In this document: in pieces, positions 1-8,301 of the stretch
Position numbering within the stretch: the stretch's first letter is position 1
How the letters are laid out: each line of letters opens with the position of its first letter
Assembly (NCBI GenBank): GCA_017618055.1
Contig: JAFZVB010000005.1
Coordinates: 1-64,000 of the forward strand
Direction of reading: 5' to 3'
Length of the DNA stretch: 64,000 nucleotides
Source: Clostridia bacterium
GTDB lineage: Bacteria; Bacillota; Clostridia; Christensenellales; CAG-917
Program-made: the position numbers and the translations under genes
The notes under the pieces: generated by a model
The model's input: the letters and a program-made list of their open reading frames with translations, nothing else
Database searches by the model: none
Told to the model about the DNA's origin: nothing

Positions 1-64
1 AATAATAATATATTTAATAGGTGTTATTCAAGGGTTAAAAAACGGACATATAAAATAATAAACA

Positions 65-280
65 TTAATTAGAGTTTTTCATCTCGTTGTATTTTTCTAA
101 ATTTTCATTCCACTTGGAATATTGAGTATCTGTTCTCTTATCTGTAAATAAACCAGTATTCGCAAGATATTGTCCTAAGTATGAACAAGTCTTATCTGCA
201 CCACTTACATTCATATAATCTCCACCATCTCTAGAGTCTACATTCCAGTCTATTCCAACCTCATCCCAAATTAAGTTCAT
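65..280 (-). CDS. Small hypothetical protein, possible gene remnant
   Basis: Seventy-one codons from ATG to stop with nothing overlapping on either strand. The product is hydrophilic, begins with an acidic Trp-containing segment and ends in a Lys/Asn/Glu-rich helix, so it reads like real protein. I do not recognise a family. There is no clear Shine-Dalgarno sequence before the ATG, and an in-frame TGA lies four codons upstream, so it cannot be extended. It may be the surviving piece of a longer decayed gene. The flanks (1-64 and 281-420) are very AT-rich and show no other feature. Confidence 0.3.
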   Translation of the reverse strand: MNLIWDEVGIDWNVDSRDGGDYMNVSGADKTCSYLGQYLANTGLFTDKRTDTQYSKWNENLEKYNEMKNSN

Positions 281-423
281 ATCTATATTTCAAAAAATAC
301 AAAAATTCACTTTTTAAACTAATTTTATTCCAAAAACTGTCATTTTTTGCACTTTTGTCCTCTCAAAAGTCCATTTTTTAGTACTTTTTGCTCTAAATTT
401 TATAATATTTTCAAAATTCGGTA

Positions 424-452
424 TTGAATAAGATAAATTAAAATACTATAAT
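424..452 (+). promoter_or_regulatory. Sigma-A-type promoter of gldA
   Basis: TTGAAT (424-429), a 17-nt spacer and TATAAT (447-452), about 50 nt upstream of the gldA ATG. An AAGGAG ribosome site follows at 491-496. Confidence 0.7.
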
Positions 453-504
453 TTATACATAACAATTAAAAAATCCCTACGGGGAAAGAAAAGGAGAAAA
501 ATAT

Positions 505-1671
505 ATGAGAAAAGCTTTTATTTGTCCAACAAAGTACGTACAAGGCGAAGATGAACTTCTTAACCTCGGCTATTTCGTAAAAACATTCGGTAAGAAAGCA
601 TTACTTATCGGAGATCCATTTGCACTCGGTCTTGTTAAAGATAAACTTGAAGCAACTCAAGCTAAATATGGCGTAGAGTTCATTACAAGTGATATCTTCA
701 AAGGCGAATGCTCCAGAAACGTTGTAGCAAAATTGCAAAAATTTGCAAAAGAAAACAAATGTGCATGTACAATCGGTTTAGGTGGTGGTAAGGCTATCGA
801 TACATCTAAGTGTGTTGCAGCTGGAAACCCATTAATCATCTGCCCAACAATCGCAGCTACAGATGCTCCAACATCCCACTCTGCAGTTCTCTATACAGAT
901 GACCATGAATTCGATGATTATGCATACTTCCGTCAAAGCCCAAGCGTAGTTTTAATAGACCTTAACGTTATCGCAAACGCTCCATCACGTTTCTTAGTAT
1001 CTGGTATGGGTGATGCACTCTCCACTTACTTCGAAGCAAGAGCAAACGTTCAATCTGTTTCTAACGTAAACGCTGGTCTTCCATGCGGTGCAGATCGTAA
1101 GAAAGGCACATTACTTGGTTATGGAACACATACAGCATTCGCACTCGCAACTCTCTGCTATCAAAACCTCATTTCAGATGGTGCAAAAGCAAAAGCTGCT
1201 TGTGATTGCAATGTAGTAACTCCAGCATTTGAAAAAATCGTTGAAACAAACATCCTCCTCTCTGGTTTAGGATTTGAATCAGGTGGTTTGGCAGGCGCAC
1301 ACGCAATGCACGATGGTTTAACAGTAGTACATGATATTCATGCTTGCTGTTTCCATGGTGAAATCGTTGCATTCGGTACTCTTGCACAATTAGTACTTGA
1401 AAACTCCCCAGAAGAAGAATTCTACGAAGTATTAGACTTCTGTACAACAGTTGGTCTCCCAGTTTGCTTGAAAGACTTAATGACAGATAAGAAGACAGGC
1501 AAAGTTATCAGAGATTCATTAACAGAAGAAGAATACAAAGCAGTTGCTGAAAAGACATGTATCCCAGAGGAATCAATCCACAACATGCCATTCAAGGTAA
1601 CACCAGATATGGTTATCGCAGCAATTAAGACAGCAGACAAACTCGGACGTGAATACGCATACGGTGAGTAA
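505..1671 (+). CDS. gldA: Glycerol dehydrogenase
   Basis: NAD-dependent oxidation of glycerol to dihydroxyacetone in the cytoplasm; a 388-aa iron/zinc alcohol dehydrogenase family member. The nucleotide-binding GGGKAID sits at residues 93-99. Candidate metal ligands are Asp170 (GMGDALS), His266 (AGAHAMHDG) and His284 (FHGEIVAFG), matching the Asp-His-His set of characterised glycerol dehydrogenases. It is slightly longer than the usual ~367 aa. The start is fixed by AAGGAG 8 nt upstream and by a good promoter. The next gene encodes dihydroxyacetone kinase, so the pair converts glycerol to dihydroxyacetone phosphate. A hairpin with a T tract between them suggests partial termination. Codon use looks like that of a highly expressed gene. 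A glycerol-1-phosphate dehydrogenase is less likely because of the kinase neighbour. Confidence 0.9.
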   Translation: MRKAFICPTKYVQGEDELLNLGYFVKTFGKKALLIGDPFALGLVKDKLEATQAKYGVEFITSDIFKGECSRNVVAKLQKFAKENKCACTIGLGGGKAIDTSKCVAAGNPLIICPTIAATDAPTSHSAVLYTDDHEFDDYAYFRQSPSVVLIDLNVIANAPSRFLVSGMGDALSTYFEARANVQSVSNVNAGLPCGADRKKGTLLGYGTHTAFALATLCYQNLISDGAKAKAACDCNVVTPAFEKIVETNILLSGLGFESGGLAGAHAMHDGLTVVHDIHACCFHGEIVAFGTLAQLVLENSPEEEFYEVLDFCTTVGLPVCLKDLMTDKKTGKVIRDSLTEEEYKAVAEKTCIPEESIHNMPFKVTPDMVIAAIKTADKLGREYAYGE

Positions 1672-1686
1672 TTTGTAATTAACTAG

Positions 1687-1724
1687 TAAGGGCATATCTT
1701 TCATTAGGTATGTCCTTATTTTTT
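1687..1724 (+). terminator. Intercistronic hairpin between gldA and dhaK
   Basis: A 12-bp stem (1687-1698 with 1707-1718, two G-U pairs) followed by six T. It lies 15 nt after gldA, and dhaK begins 20 nt beyond it, so it probably sets the gldA:dhaK ratio rather than fully separating them. Confidence 0.6.
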
Positions 1725-1744
1725 AGATAAGGAGACAAAAAATT

Positions 1745-3577
1745 ATGAAGAAAATAATGAATACTCCAGAGACATTCGTTTACGATATGTGTCATGGACT
1801 TGCAGCAGCACATCCAGAACTTGAATTCGTAGAGAAATTCAAAATTGTAAAGAAGAAAGAAATCAACGAAGATAAGGTTTCCCTTATTTCTGGTGGTGGA
1901 TCTGGTCATGAACCAGCGCACGCAGGTTTCGTAGGAAAAGGTATGTTAGACGCAGCTGTTTGCGGAGACGTTTTTGCATCCCCTTCCCAAGTTCAAGTTT
2001 ACAATTCAATTAAGAAGTGCGCTACAGACAAAGGTGTATTGCTTATTATTAAGAACTACTCCGGAGACTGTATGAACTTCAATAATGCTATGTCAGATGC
2101 ACAAGAAGATGGAATTAAAGTAGATGCAGTATATGTAAATGATGATATCGCTGTTAAAGATTCCCTCTACACTGTTGGTAGACGTGGTGTTGCAGGAACA
2201 GTTCTTGTTCATAAGTGCGCAGGTGCAGCTGCTGAACAAGGCAAAGAATTAGAAGAAGTTAAACGTGTAGCAAATAAGGTTATAGAAAATGTCCGTTCAT
2301 TCGGTTTCGCTTTCACATCATGTACAGTTCCAGCTGCTGGACATCCAACATTTGAAATTGGTGATGATGAAATGGAATTCGGTGTTGGTATCCATGGTGA
2401 ACCAGGACGTTTCCGTGAAAAGATTGATTACTCTAAGGGAACATTCTCAGATGACCTCTCTAGAAGAATCGTAACAGACCTCGAAGGAGACTTAGGTCTT
2501 AAGAAAGATGAAGAAGTTGTTCTTCTTATCAACGGTTTTGGTGGAACACCAATGCAAGAACTCTATATCTTAAATAACTCTGTAACAAAAGCATTAAGTG
2601 CAGACGGTGTTAAGATTCATAGAACAATCGTTGGTAACTTCATGACATCTATTGATATGGCAGGTGCTTCTATCACAGTTCTTAGAGTAGACGCTGAATT
2701 AAAGGCATTAATAGACTACCCTGTATCCACACCAGCACTCACATGGGGCGCAGCAATGGATGCACAAGCAGAAGCTGCTGTAGAGGCTATGAAGGCTATC
2801 TCAAAGGCTTTAGGAGTAACACCTGTAGCAGAAGCTCCAAAGAAAGCAGCAAAGAAAGCAGCTCAAGCTGAAGAAGATGATGCAAATGCTGTATATGAAG
2901 TAGTTGGAGATCCAAAAGTTGGTGAAACAATTAACCTCCCTGCATTTGTTAAAGTAGTAGAAAAGATGGCAGATGTTATTATCGAAAACGAAGTTCCATT
3001 CTGTGAAGCAGACCAAATGGGTGATGGAGACTTTGGTATGTCCATCGCAAAAGGTTTCAAGCAATTAAAAGCAGACTGGGCAACAAGAAAGAAAGGTGAC
3101 ATCGGTGAATTCTTAGTAAGCTGTTCAGAAATCATTAAAGAATACTGTGGTGGCGCTTCTGGTCCTATTTGGGGTTCCGCATTCAAGTATGCTGGTAAAG
3201 CAGTTGTAGGAAAGAAAGAAGTAGACCTCAAGGATATCGCATTCTTATTCATGGAAGCTAACCGTGGTGTTTATGAGACAGGTAAGAAATCATTTGGTAA
3301 AGGTGCAGACATTGGTGACAAGACATTAGTAGACGCATTGAAGCCATGTGCTCTCGCTCTAACAAAAGCAGCTGAAGATGGAAAGAAGTTACAAGAAGGT
3401 CTCGATCTTGGCGCTAAGGCCGCTCACGAAGGCGCAGAAGCCACAAAGACAGTTGTTGCAAGACTTGGAAGAGCTGGAACAGTTGGTGAAAGATCCATTG
3501 GATTCCCAGATGCAGGTGCACACGGACTTGATGTAATCTTCAACGAACTCGCAGCATACATCAAAAACTTCAAATAA
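1745..3577 (+). CDS. dhaK: Dihydroxyacetone kinase, DhaK-DhaL fusion
   Basis: Phosphorylates dihydroxyacetone to dihydroxyacetone phosphate, feeding glycolysis. The 610-aa protein has an N-terminal DhaK domain (about 1-335) with GGGSGHEP at 50-57 and the substrate-binding His217 in GIHGEPG. An Ala/Lys/Glu linker (about 362-385) precedes a C-terminal DhaL nucleotide-binding domain with the Asp cluster DQMGDGD (423-429). Both domains in one chain is the arrangement of ATP-dependent kinases such as the Citrobacter enzyme. PTS-dependent systems use separate DhaK, DhaL and DhaM, and no dhaM is seen here. The start is supported by AAGGAG at 1729-1734. It sits directly behind gldA and is followed by a strong terminator. 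Confidence 0.92.
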   Translation: MKKIMNTPETFVYDMCHGLAAAHPELEFVEKFKIVKKKEINEDKVSLISGGGSGHEPAHAGFVGKGMLDAAVCGDVFASPSQVQVYNSIKKCATDKGVLLIIKNYSGDCMNFNNAMSDAQEDGIKVDAVYVNDDIAVKDSLYTVGRRGVAGTVLVHKCAGAAAEQGKELEEVKRVANKVIENVRSFGFAFTSCTVPAAGHPTFEIGDDEMEFGVGIHGEPGRFREKIDYSKGTFSDDLSRRIVTDLEGDLGLKKDEEVVLLINGFGGTPMQELYILNNSVTKALSADGVKIHRTIVGNFMTSIDMAGASITVLRVDAELKALIDYPVSTPALTWGAAMDAQAEAAVEAMKAISKALGVTPVAEAPKKAAKKAAQAEEDDANAVYEVVGDPKVGETINLPAFVKVVEKMADVIIENEVPFCEADQMGDGDFGMSIAKGFKQLKADWATRKKGDIGEFLVSCSEIIKEYCGGASGPIWGSAFKYAGKAVVGKKEVDLKDIAFLFMEANRGVYETGKKSFGKGADIGDKTLVDALKPCALALTKAAEDGKKLQEGLDLGAKAAHEGAEATKTVVARLGRAGTVGERSIGFPDAGAHGLDVIFNELAAYIKNFK

Positions 3578-3600
3578 TAACTATATAGTTATATAACGAG

Positions 3601-3631
3601 TAAGGCATGCCTACGGGTGTGCCTTATTTTT
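3601..3631 (+). terminator. Terminator of the gldA-dhaK unit
   Basis: An 11-bp stem, TAAGGCATGCC (3601-3611) with GGTGTGCCTTA (3616-3626), loop TACG, followed by a T-rich tail. Confidence 0.85.
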
Positions 3632-3655
3632 ATACTTCTATCCCCTATTTTTCTC

Positions 3656-3684
3656 TTGACTTTAGTACATACTTATAATAAAAT
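3656..3684 (+). promoter_or_regulatory. Promoter of tRNA-Leu(GAG)
   Basis: TTGACT (3656-3661), 17-nt spacer, TAAAAT (3679-3684). The tRNA begins 19 nt downstream. Confidence 0.65.
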
Positions 3685-3702
3685 GTGAAAGCACAAAAGC
3701 GA

Positions 3703-3786
3703 GCGACCATGGCGGAACTGGCAGACGCGCACGTTTGAGGGGCGTGTGTCCGAGACATCTGGGTTCAAGTCCCAGTGGTCGCACCA
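3703..3786 (+). tRNA. tRNA-Leu (anticodon GAG), CCA encoded
   Basis: A class II tRNA with a long variable arm. The acceptor GCGACCA pairs with TGGTCGC and is followed by A and an encoded CCA. The anticodon arm is CACGT-TTGAGGG-GCGTG, giving GAG preceded by T33. The T arm contains GGTTCAAGTCC. It reads CUC/CUU leucine codons. A terminator follows immediately. Confidence 0.95.
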
Positions 3787-3791
3787 AAAAT

Positions 3792-3821
3792 AAGCATTCC
3801 AATACGGAGTGCTTTTTTTAT
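3792..3821 (+). terminator. Terminator after tRNA-Leu(GAG)
   Basis: Stem AAGCATTCC (3792-3800) with GGAGTGCTT (3806-3814), one G-U pair, 5-nt loop, then seven T. Confidence 0.8.
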
Positions 3822-3860
3822 TTTATATAGTATTTCGCAATTGTCCCCCAATGGTGAGAC

Positions 3861-3890
3861 AAAAAATATCCCACCGTTTAAAGTGGGATA
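3861..3890 (-). terminator. Terminator of the MBG surface-protein genes
   Basis: On the minus strand TATCCCAC pairs with GTGGGATA (3883-3890 with 3867-3874) and is followed by a T run. It lies 31 nt past the lipoprotein stop codon. Confidence 0.8.
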
Positions 3891-3920
3891 TAAAACTATT
3901 TTGTTTTAAGGATTAGTGGT

Positions 3921-6900
3921 TTATGGTATCATACCTGTGGAATGGTCCATTATTACTTCTTTTGATGTTGTAGCATCTACAAATGCGAAATAATTTCTTA
4001 CACCTCCTCCAGATGGAATAACAATGTAATCATCTTCTACATACCATGTCAAATCATTCTCGTAACCATCAAAACGAGTTATAGCTGCTACAGCTTCATC
4101 AGAACCATCCATATCTTGCCATATTACTAGGCCTTTGTTTCCATATTGGACAAATATATATGTATCACCATACTCATCCAACCAAGCATAAATTGTACCC
4201 TGGGCCAATGATAATGCTCCATCTTTGATTTCGTATACTTTACCATAGATAAAATAGAGTGAATTATCTATGATATAAGGCATATATTCATAATCACCAC
4301 TGTTGTTCAGATCTTCATATGTGATTTCATCATCTCCGTTATTCCACTTCTCTATTACTTGAGCTTTGGTAAACTCACCATCGTAAAGGTGAATTTCCAT
4401 AATTCCAAAGTTGTCTACAACAAAGTATGTGAATTCATCATAAATAGCATCTACTACTACACCACGGAATATATCAGATGGATCTTTATCTGTTAATGCA
4501 TTATCTATAACTTTATAAATAAAGCTCTCTGAGGTATGAGTCCAAATGGACATTAAAGTTTTGTATTGTACATAGTCATCTGTTTGTCCCCATATTCCAG
4601 CAGGTGAAACAGTTCTGTTTGCGATAGCTGCATCTATAATTCCTTGCATTTCTTCTGCTGTTGTATATGCACCTAAAGAAAATACAGTATGAGTTAAATC
4701 TAATTGGTTTGCAAAGATATATATCATTCCATCTTTTACCAATGTATATACTATATCTCCAATTACTAACTCTATACCGTTTTCACCAACTAAGCCTGTC
4801 ATGGTGTCATAATTATCTACGCTTGAAATCATGTATGTCTTATTATCCTTTACAACTGTTCTCCATACATTTGCTTCTTCTACATACATAGATAAATAAT
4901 GCATGAATTCATCAGCTGTTAATAACACGTCTTCAGCAAAAGCAATATTTCCACGATTTGGATCTCCATCAATATAGTATAATTCAGTATATTTGTCGGA
5001 TTCTTCATCATATTGGAAACAGTATTCAACTGAAACAACATATGGCAAGACTTGTAATCTAGATAATTTTGAATATAAATTGTAGTTGTTTCCATCAATT
5101 GTTAGACGAACAAACTCTACACCGTAACTATTCCATTGAACATCACTTGTACTTACTACTTCTACACCTAATGCTTCTAATTGTGCATCTGTCATTTGTA
5201 AAATAGCATTGAATTCTTTTAATGTAGGAATATCTTTCTCCTCAACCTTATGATCATAATATATTGCATATGCTACACGATTACCTTGATATCTATATAA
5301 TGCCAATACATACGTTGCTATATTGCCTTCACAATTAGAATCATACTTATATACATAGTCATAATCCCATAATATGCCATATGAATCGTCTATGCGTGTT
5401 AATACTATTTCTCCATCATCTTCATTCATATAGAATGAATCTTGTGGATAATATTCTCCTTCAAAACCTAAGAACATTAAGAAATTACCAACTTCATTAA
5501 TTGTCCATTCACCAAAATATGGATAATTTATACCATTTATAGAATAATATGCTCTATTTTCTCCTAGCACTTCGTTAAATGTAATATTAACTGTTGTAGT
5601 AGGATCTTGTTGGTATTCAATGGCATACTTTTGAATTCCACGATATTCAATCATTGACTTATCTTGACGAACAGTATAAATTGCAAACTCTACTCCATTA
5701 TAAACCAAACTGATGTAGTCACCATTTTGTTTCCATTTAATATTATCCTCATATGAATCAAATTCTGGTTCTACTTTTCCATCTAAGATATCTTCAAAAG
5801 AAGTTGAATAATATCCCAAAATTGTTCTATTATTACCATCTTTTACAAATGCCATTGTAGCATCGCCTCCAAAGATGCCCTTTTGTAATCCAACAATTTC
5901 TCCATTAATTATTCTCTTCATAGAGCCATTATTTCTTGTTGATAAATTAAATGTTGCATTAATAGTCTCTCCCCAATTTGTGTATTCAACAGAAATAGTA
6001 TTTGTGTCTGCATCATATTCCCATGTACCTCTTGAGTCGGTTAAACTGTTTACATCTTCCCATTCTGTATACCAATCTCTGTAGAAGAGTTTATGGTCAC
6101 TATTTCTCAATATCAATGTTCTCCAGTTACCTTCTGAATTCATAAATTGATAATAATAATCTTTTCCAGCCCAATCTATAGTTAACTCGTTATTTGCATC
6201 TACAATATATTCGTCAACATATTTTACATTGTTAACTTCTTCTAATGTCCAGGAAGATTTTGATTCAATAATTGGAGTGTAGTTAGAAAGGTCTACTGTC
6301 TTATAGTCCACTTCTTCATTTAGAACATAGACATATGATACATTACTATCTTCTCTATCTATATTATAAGCACATATATAGTATTCTGATTCATTATACT
6401 CTTCATTAACATACAAGTATCCAAATCTATATACATTTTCTCCAGCATATAATTTTAAGTTTTTACCACTACCTTGAATAAATTCAAGACCATTTATGCT
6501 TATATATGTAACATTGTTTTCTTCTTCACTTATCCATGTTCCAATAGATACTCCAATTTGTGGAAGAGTGCTTTCTGTATAAACACCATTAAAGGTATAT
6601 GCTCTATTTGTATCATAGAATGCAATTGTGAAATATGCATCTATTTCAGAATAGGTGAAAATATATGTTAATGTTCCATAATCTTCAGGTTCTGCTATAG
6701 AAAATACATGTGTTGTTTCATTTAAATCTAGTACATAATCTATTGATTCCTCAAAGTATACATTACCTGAAGAAAAGTTTTGCAAATGTTTGTTTAGTAA
6801 GAACTTATGACCAGAACCTACATATTCGAGTCTATAGATTTCATCTATCTTAACACTCTCTGCGTTTGAATTTAATATGGAATCTTCTACACCACTAAAA

Positions 6901-8288
6901 TCTCTCCCCTTGTAAACATATGCAAATACAGTTTGATAATAAGCTCCGAATGTTACTTCTATTTGGGATGTTGTAACCTGATAGCCATTGTTCATAGTTA
7001 CCAAACGAATTGTTAAATCTTTATCTGCATCATAGAATATTGCTCTTACTCCATCTACTTCTAATGTTGGCCCATTTTTATAAACCTTGAAAATAGGTGT
7101 GAAATTGACATTATTATAATTATCTCCCATATCATAATAAGCATCAAAAGCACTATATCCAATATATTCTAGATAGTATTGATCTTCAAACGCTGCATTT
7201 GTATCTCTTTGGTTGGTTGTAGGATTAAAGAACCAGACATCAGATAAGTAGCTTCCTGTTGTTTGGTCATAAATGCAAGGTGTTTCAAATACTGGATCAG
7301 CTTTATTAATATTAAAGTATGCCGTCATGCTTGGAATCTCATTGAAGTTATCGTTTACTTCAAATGTTGCAACTGCAAGATAGCTCCCTACATTTGTCTT
7401 AACATTATTTGTATAAACAACATCAACACCAGTCGGTATATTTCCTTGAACCTCTATCTTCTTCTCTGTTCCATCATATGTATATGTAGCATCTGCAAAA
7501 GTTAATCCTGTAACTGTTGCTTTTCCTATAACCATAGTTGCATGGAGGTCTGGCAAATTGTTGTAGTTTGCACCACCTGCAAAGTGTGCTGTGACATTAT
7601 ATGTGCCAGCATTGATATTGTAGTTGTTCTCATAAGTTACTTGTACACCTGCTGGTACTGTTCCAGATATTGCTAAGGACTTTGCTGTGCCATCATATGT
7701 GAATTGTGCATCTGCTAAAGATAATCCTTGGATGTCAGACTTAACGATAGTTAAAGTTGCTGGCATTGGTTCTACAGGATTATGGTTTCCATCTACACTA
7801 AATACTGCTCTAACCTCATATGTTCCAACATCTGTTTGTTCATTGTTCTCATAGTAAACAACAACGCCCTCTGGAAGTGTTCCAGCAATTGCCAAACTAT
7901 GTGGTTGTCCGTCATATGTGAATTGTGCATTACCAAAGGTAATACCACTCATATCAAAGCTTACCTTTGCTACTTGTACTGTAACTGCTATACCCTTTAC
8001 AACTTGGAATTTTGTTGTATCATCTGGTGTATATGTTACATGGAAAGTATTAGGTCCAGCATTTCCTACAGATGTGGTTGCTGCTTCATCCCAAGTAAAT
8101 CCTTGTGGTAAAGCTAAATCTGCAAGAGTTTGTCCGTATGTTGCATTTATTGTTGGTTTAATATACTCAGGTATGAGAAGACCTAATTCTTCATTTTGGT
8201 TTTCTCCTGTGCTGTTACAAGCAACTAAGCACATACTTAGTATAGATACCAAACAAAATACTAATATTAACGCAAGTTTATTTTTCAT
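3921..8288 (-). CDS. Giant MBG-repeat surface lipoprotein
   Basis: Predicted exported lipoprotein of 1455 aa. The start chosen is the ATG at 8288, which has AAGGAGG just upstream and opens directly into a signal peptide ending in the lipobox LVAC; an upstream ATG at 8318 would overlap the preceding gene. After the lipid-anchored Cys come about four MBG-type immunoglobulin-like repeats (roughly residues 40-350). Three are close copies sharing FTYDG, then Gly-x-x-Pro-x-Gly-Val, then a Gly-Ser/Thr-Tyr strand. The remaining 1,100 residues are Tyr/Asn/Asp-rich, beta-strand-like and contain no domain I recognise, with recurring short blocks that suggest further degenerate repeats. No enzymatic motif is visible. 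It follows the membrane-anchored MBG protein by 13 nt, so the two are probably co-expressed as surface structure or adhesin partners. Confidence 0.75.
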   Translation of the reverse strand: MKNKLALILVFCLVSILSMCLVACNSTGENQNEELGLLIPEYIKPTINATYGQTLADLALPQGFTWDEAATTSVGNAGPNTFHVTYTPDDTTKFQVVKGIAVTVQVAKVSFDMSGITFGNAQFTYDGQPHSLAIAGTLPEGVVVYYENNEQTDVGTYEVRAVFSVDGNHNPVEPMPATLTIVKSDIQGLSLADAQFTYDGTAKSLAISGTVPAGVQVTYENNYNINAGTYNVTAHFAGGANYNNLPDLHATMVIGKATVTGLTFADATYTYDGTEKKIEVQGNIPTGVDVVYTNNVKTNVGSYLAVATFEVNDNFNEIPSMTAYFNINKADPVFETPCIYDQTTGSYLSDVWFFNPTTNQRDTNAAFEDQYYLEYIGYSAFDAYYDMGDNYNNVNFTPIFKVYKNGPTLEVDGVRAIFYDADKDLTIRLVTMNNGYQVTTSQIEVTFGAYYQTVFAYVYKGRDFSGVEDSILNSNAESVKIDEIYRLEYVGSGHKFLLNKHLQNFSSGNVYFEESIDYVLDLNETTHVFSIAEPEDYGTLTYIFTYSEIDAYFTIAFYDTNRAYTFNGVYTESTLPQIGVSIGTWISEEENNVTYISINGLEFIQGSGKNLKLYAGENVYRFGYLYVNEEYNESEYYICAYNIDREDSNVSYVYVLNEEVDYKTVDLSNYTPIIESKSSWTLEEVNNVKYVDEYIVDANNELTIDWAGKDYYYQFMNSEGNWRTLILRNSDHKLFYRDWYTEWEDVNSLTDSRGTWEYDADTNTISVEYTNWGETINATFNLSTRNNGSMKRIINGEIVGLQKGIFGGDATMAFVKDGNNRTILGYYSTSFEDILDGKVEPEFDSYEDNIKWKQNGDYISLVYNGVEFAIYTVRQDKSMIEYRGIQKYAIEYQQDPTTTVNITFNEVLGENRAYYSINGINYPYFGEWTINEVGNFLMFLGFEGEYYPQDSFYMNEDDGEIVLTRIDDSYGILWDYDYVYKYDSNCEGNIATYVLALYRYQGNRVAYAIYYDHKVEEKDIPTLKEFNAILQMTDAQLEALGVEVVSTSDVQWNSYGVEFVRLTIDGNNYNLYSKLSRLQVLPYVVSVEYCFQYDEESDKYTELYYIDGDPNRGNIAFAEDVLLTADEFMHYLSMYVEEANVWRTVVKDNKTYMISSVDNYDTMTGLVGENGIELVIGDIVYTLVKDGMIYIFANQLDLTHTVFSLGAYTTAEEMQGIIDAAIANRTVSPAGIWGQTDDYVQYKTLMSIWTHTSESFIYKVIDNALTDKDPSDIFRGVVVDAIYDEFTYFVVDNFGIMEIHLYDGEFTKAQVIEKWNNGDDEITYEDLNNSGDYEYMPYIIDNSLYFIYGKVYEIKDGALSLAQGTIYAWLDEYGDTYIFVQYGNKGLVIWQDMDGSDEAVAAITRFDGYENDLTWYVEDDYIVIPSGGGVRNYFAFVDATTSKEVIMDHSTGMIP

Positions 8289-8301
8289 AATTCCTCCTTG
8301 C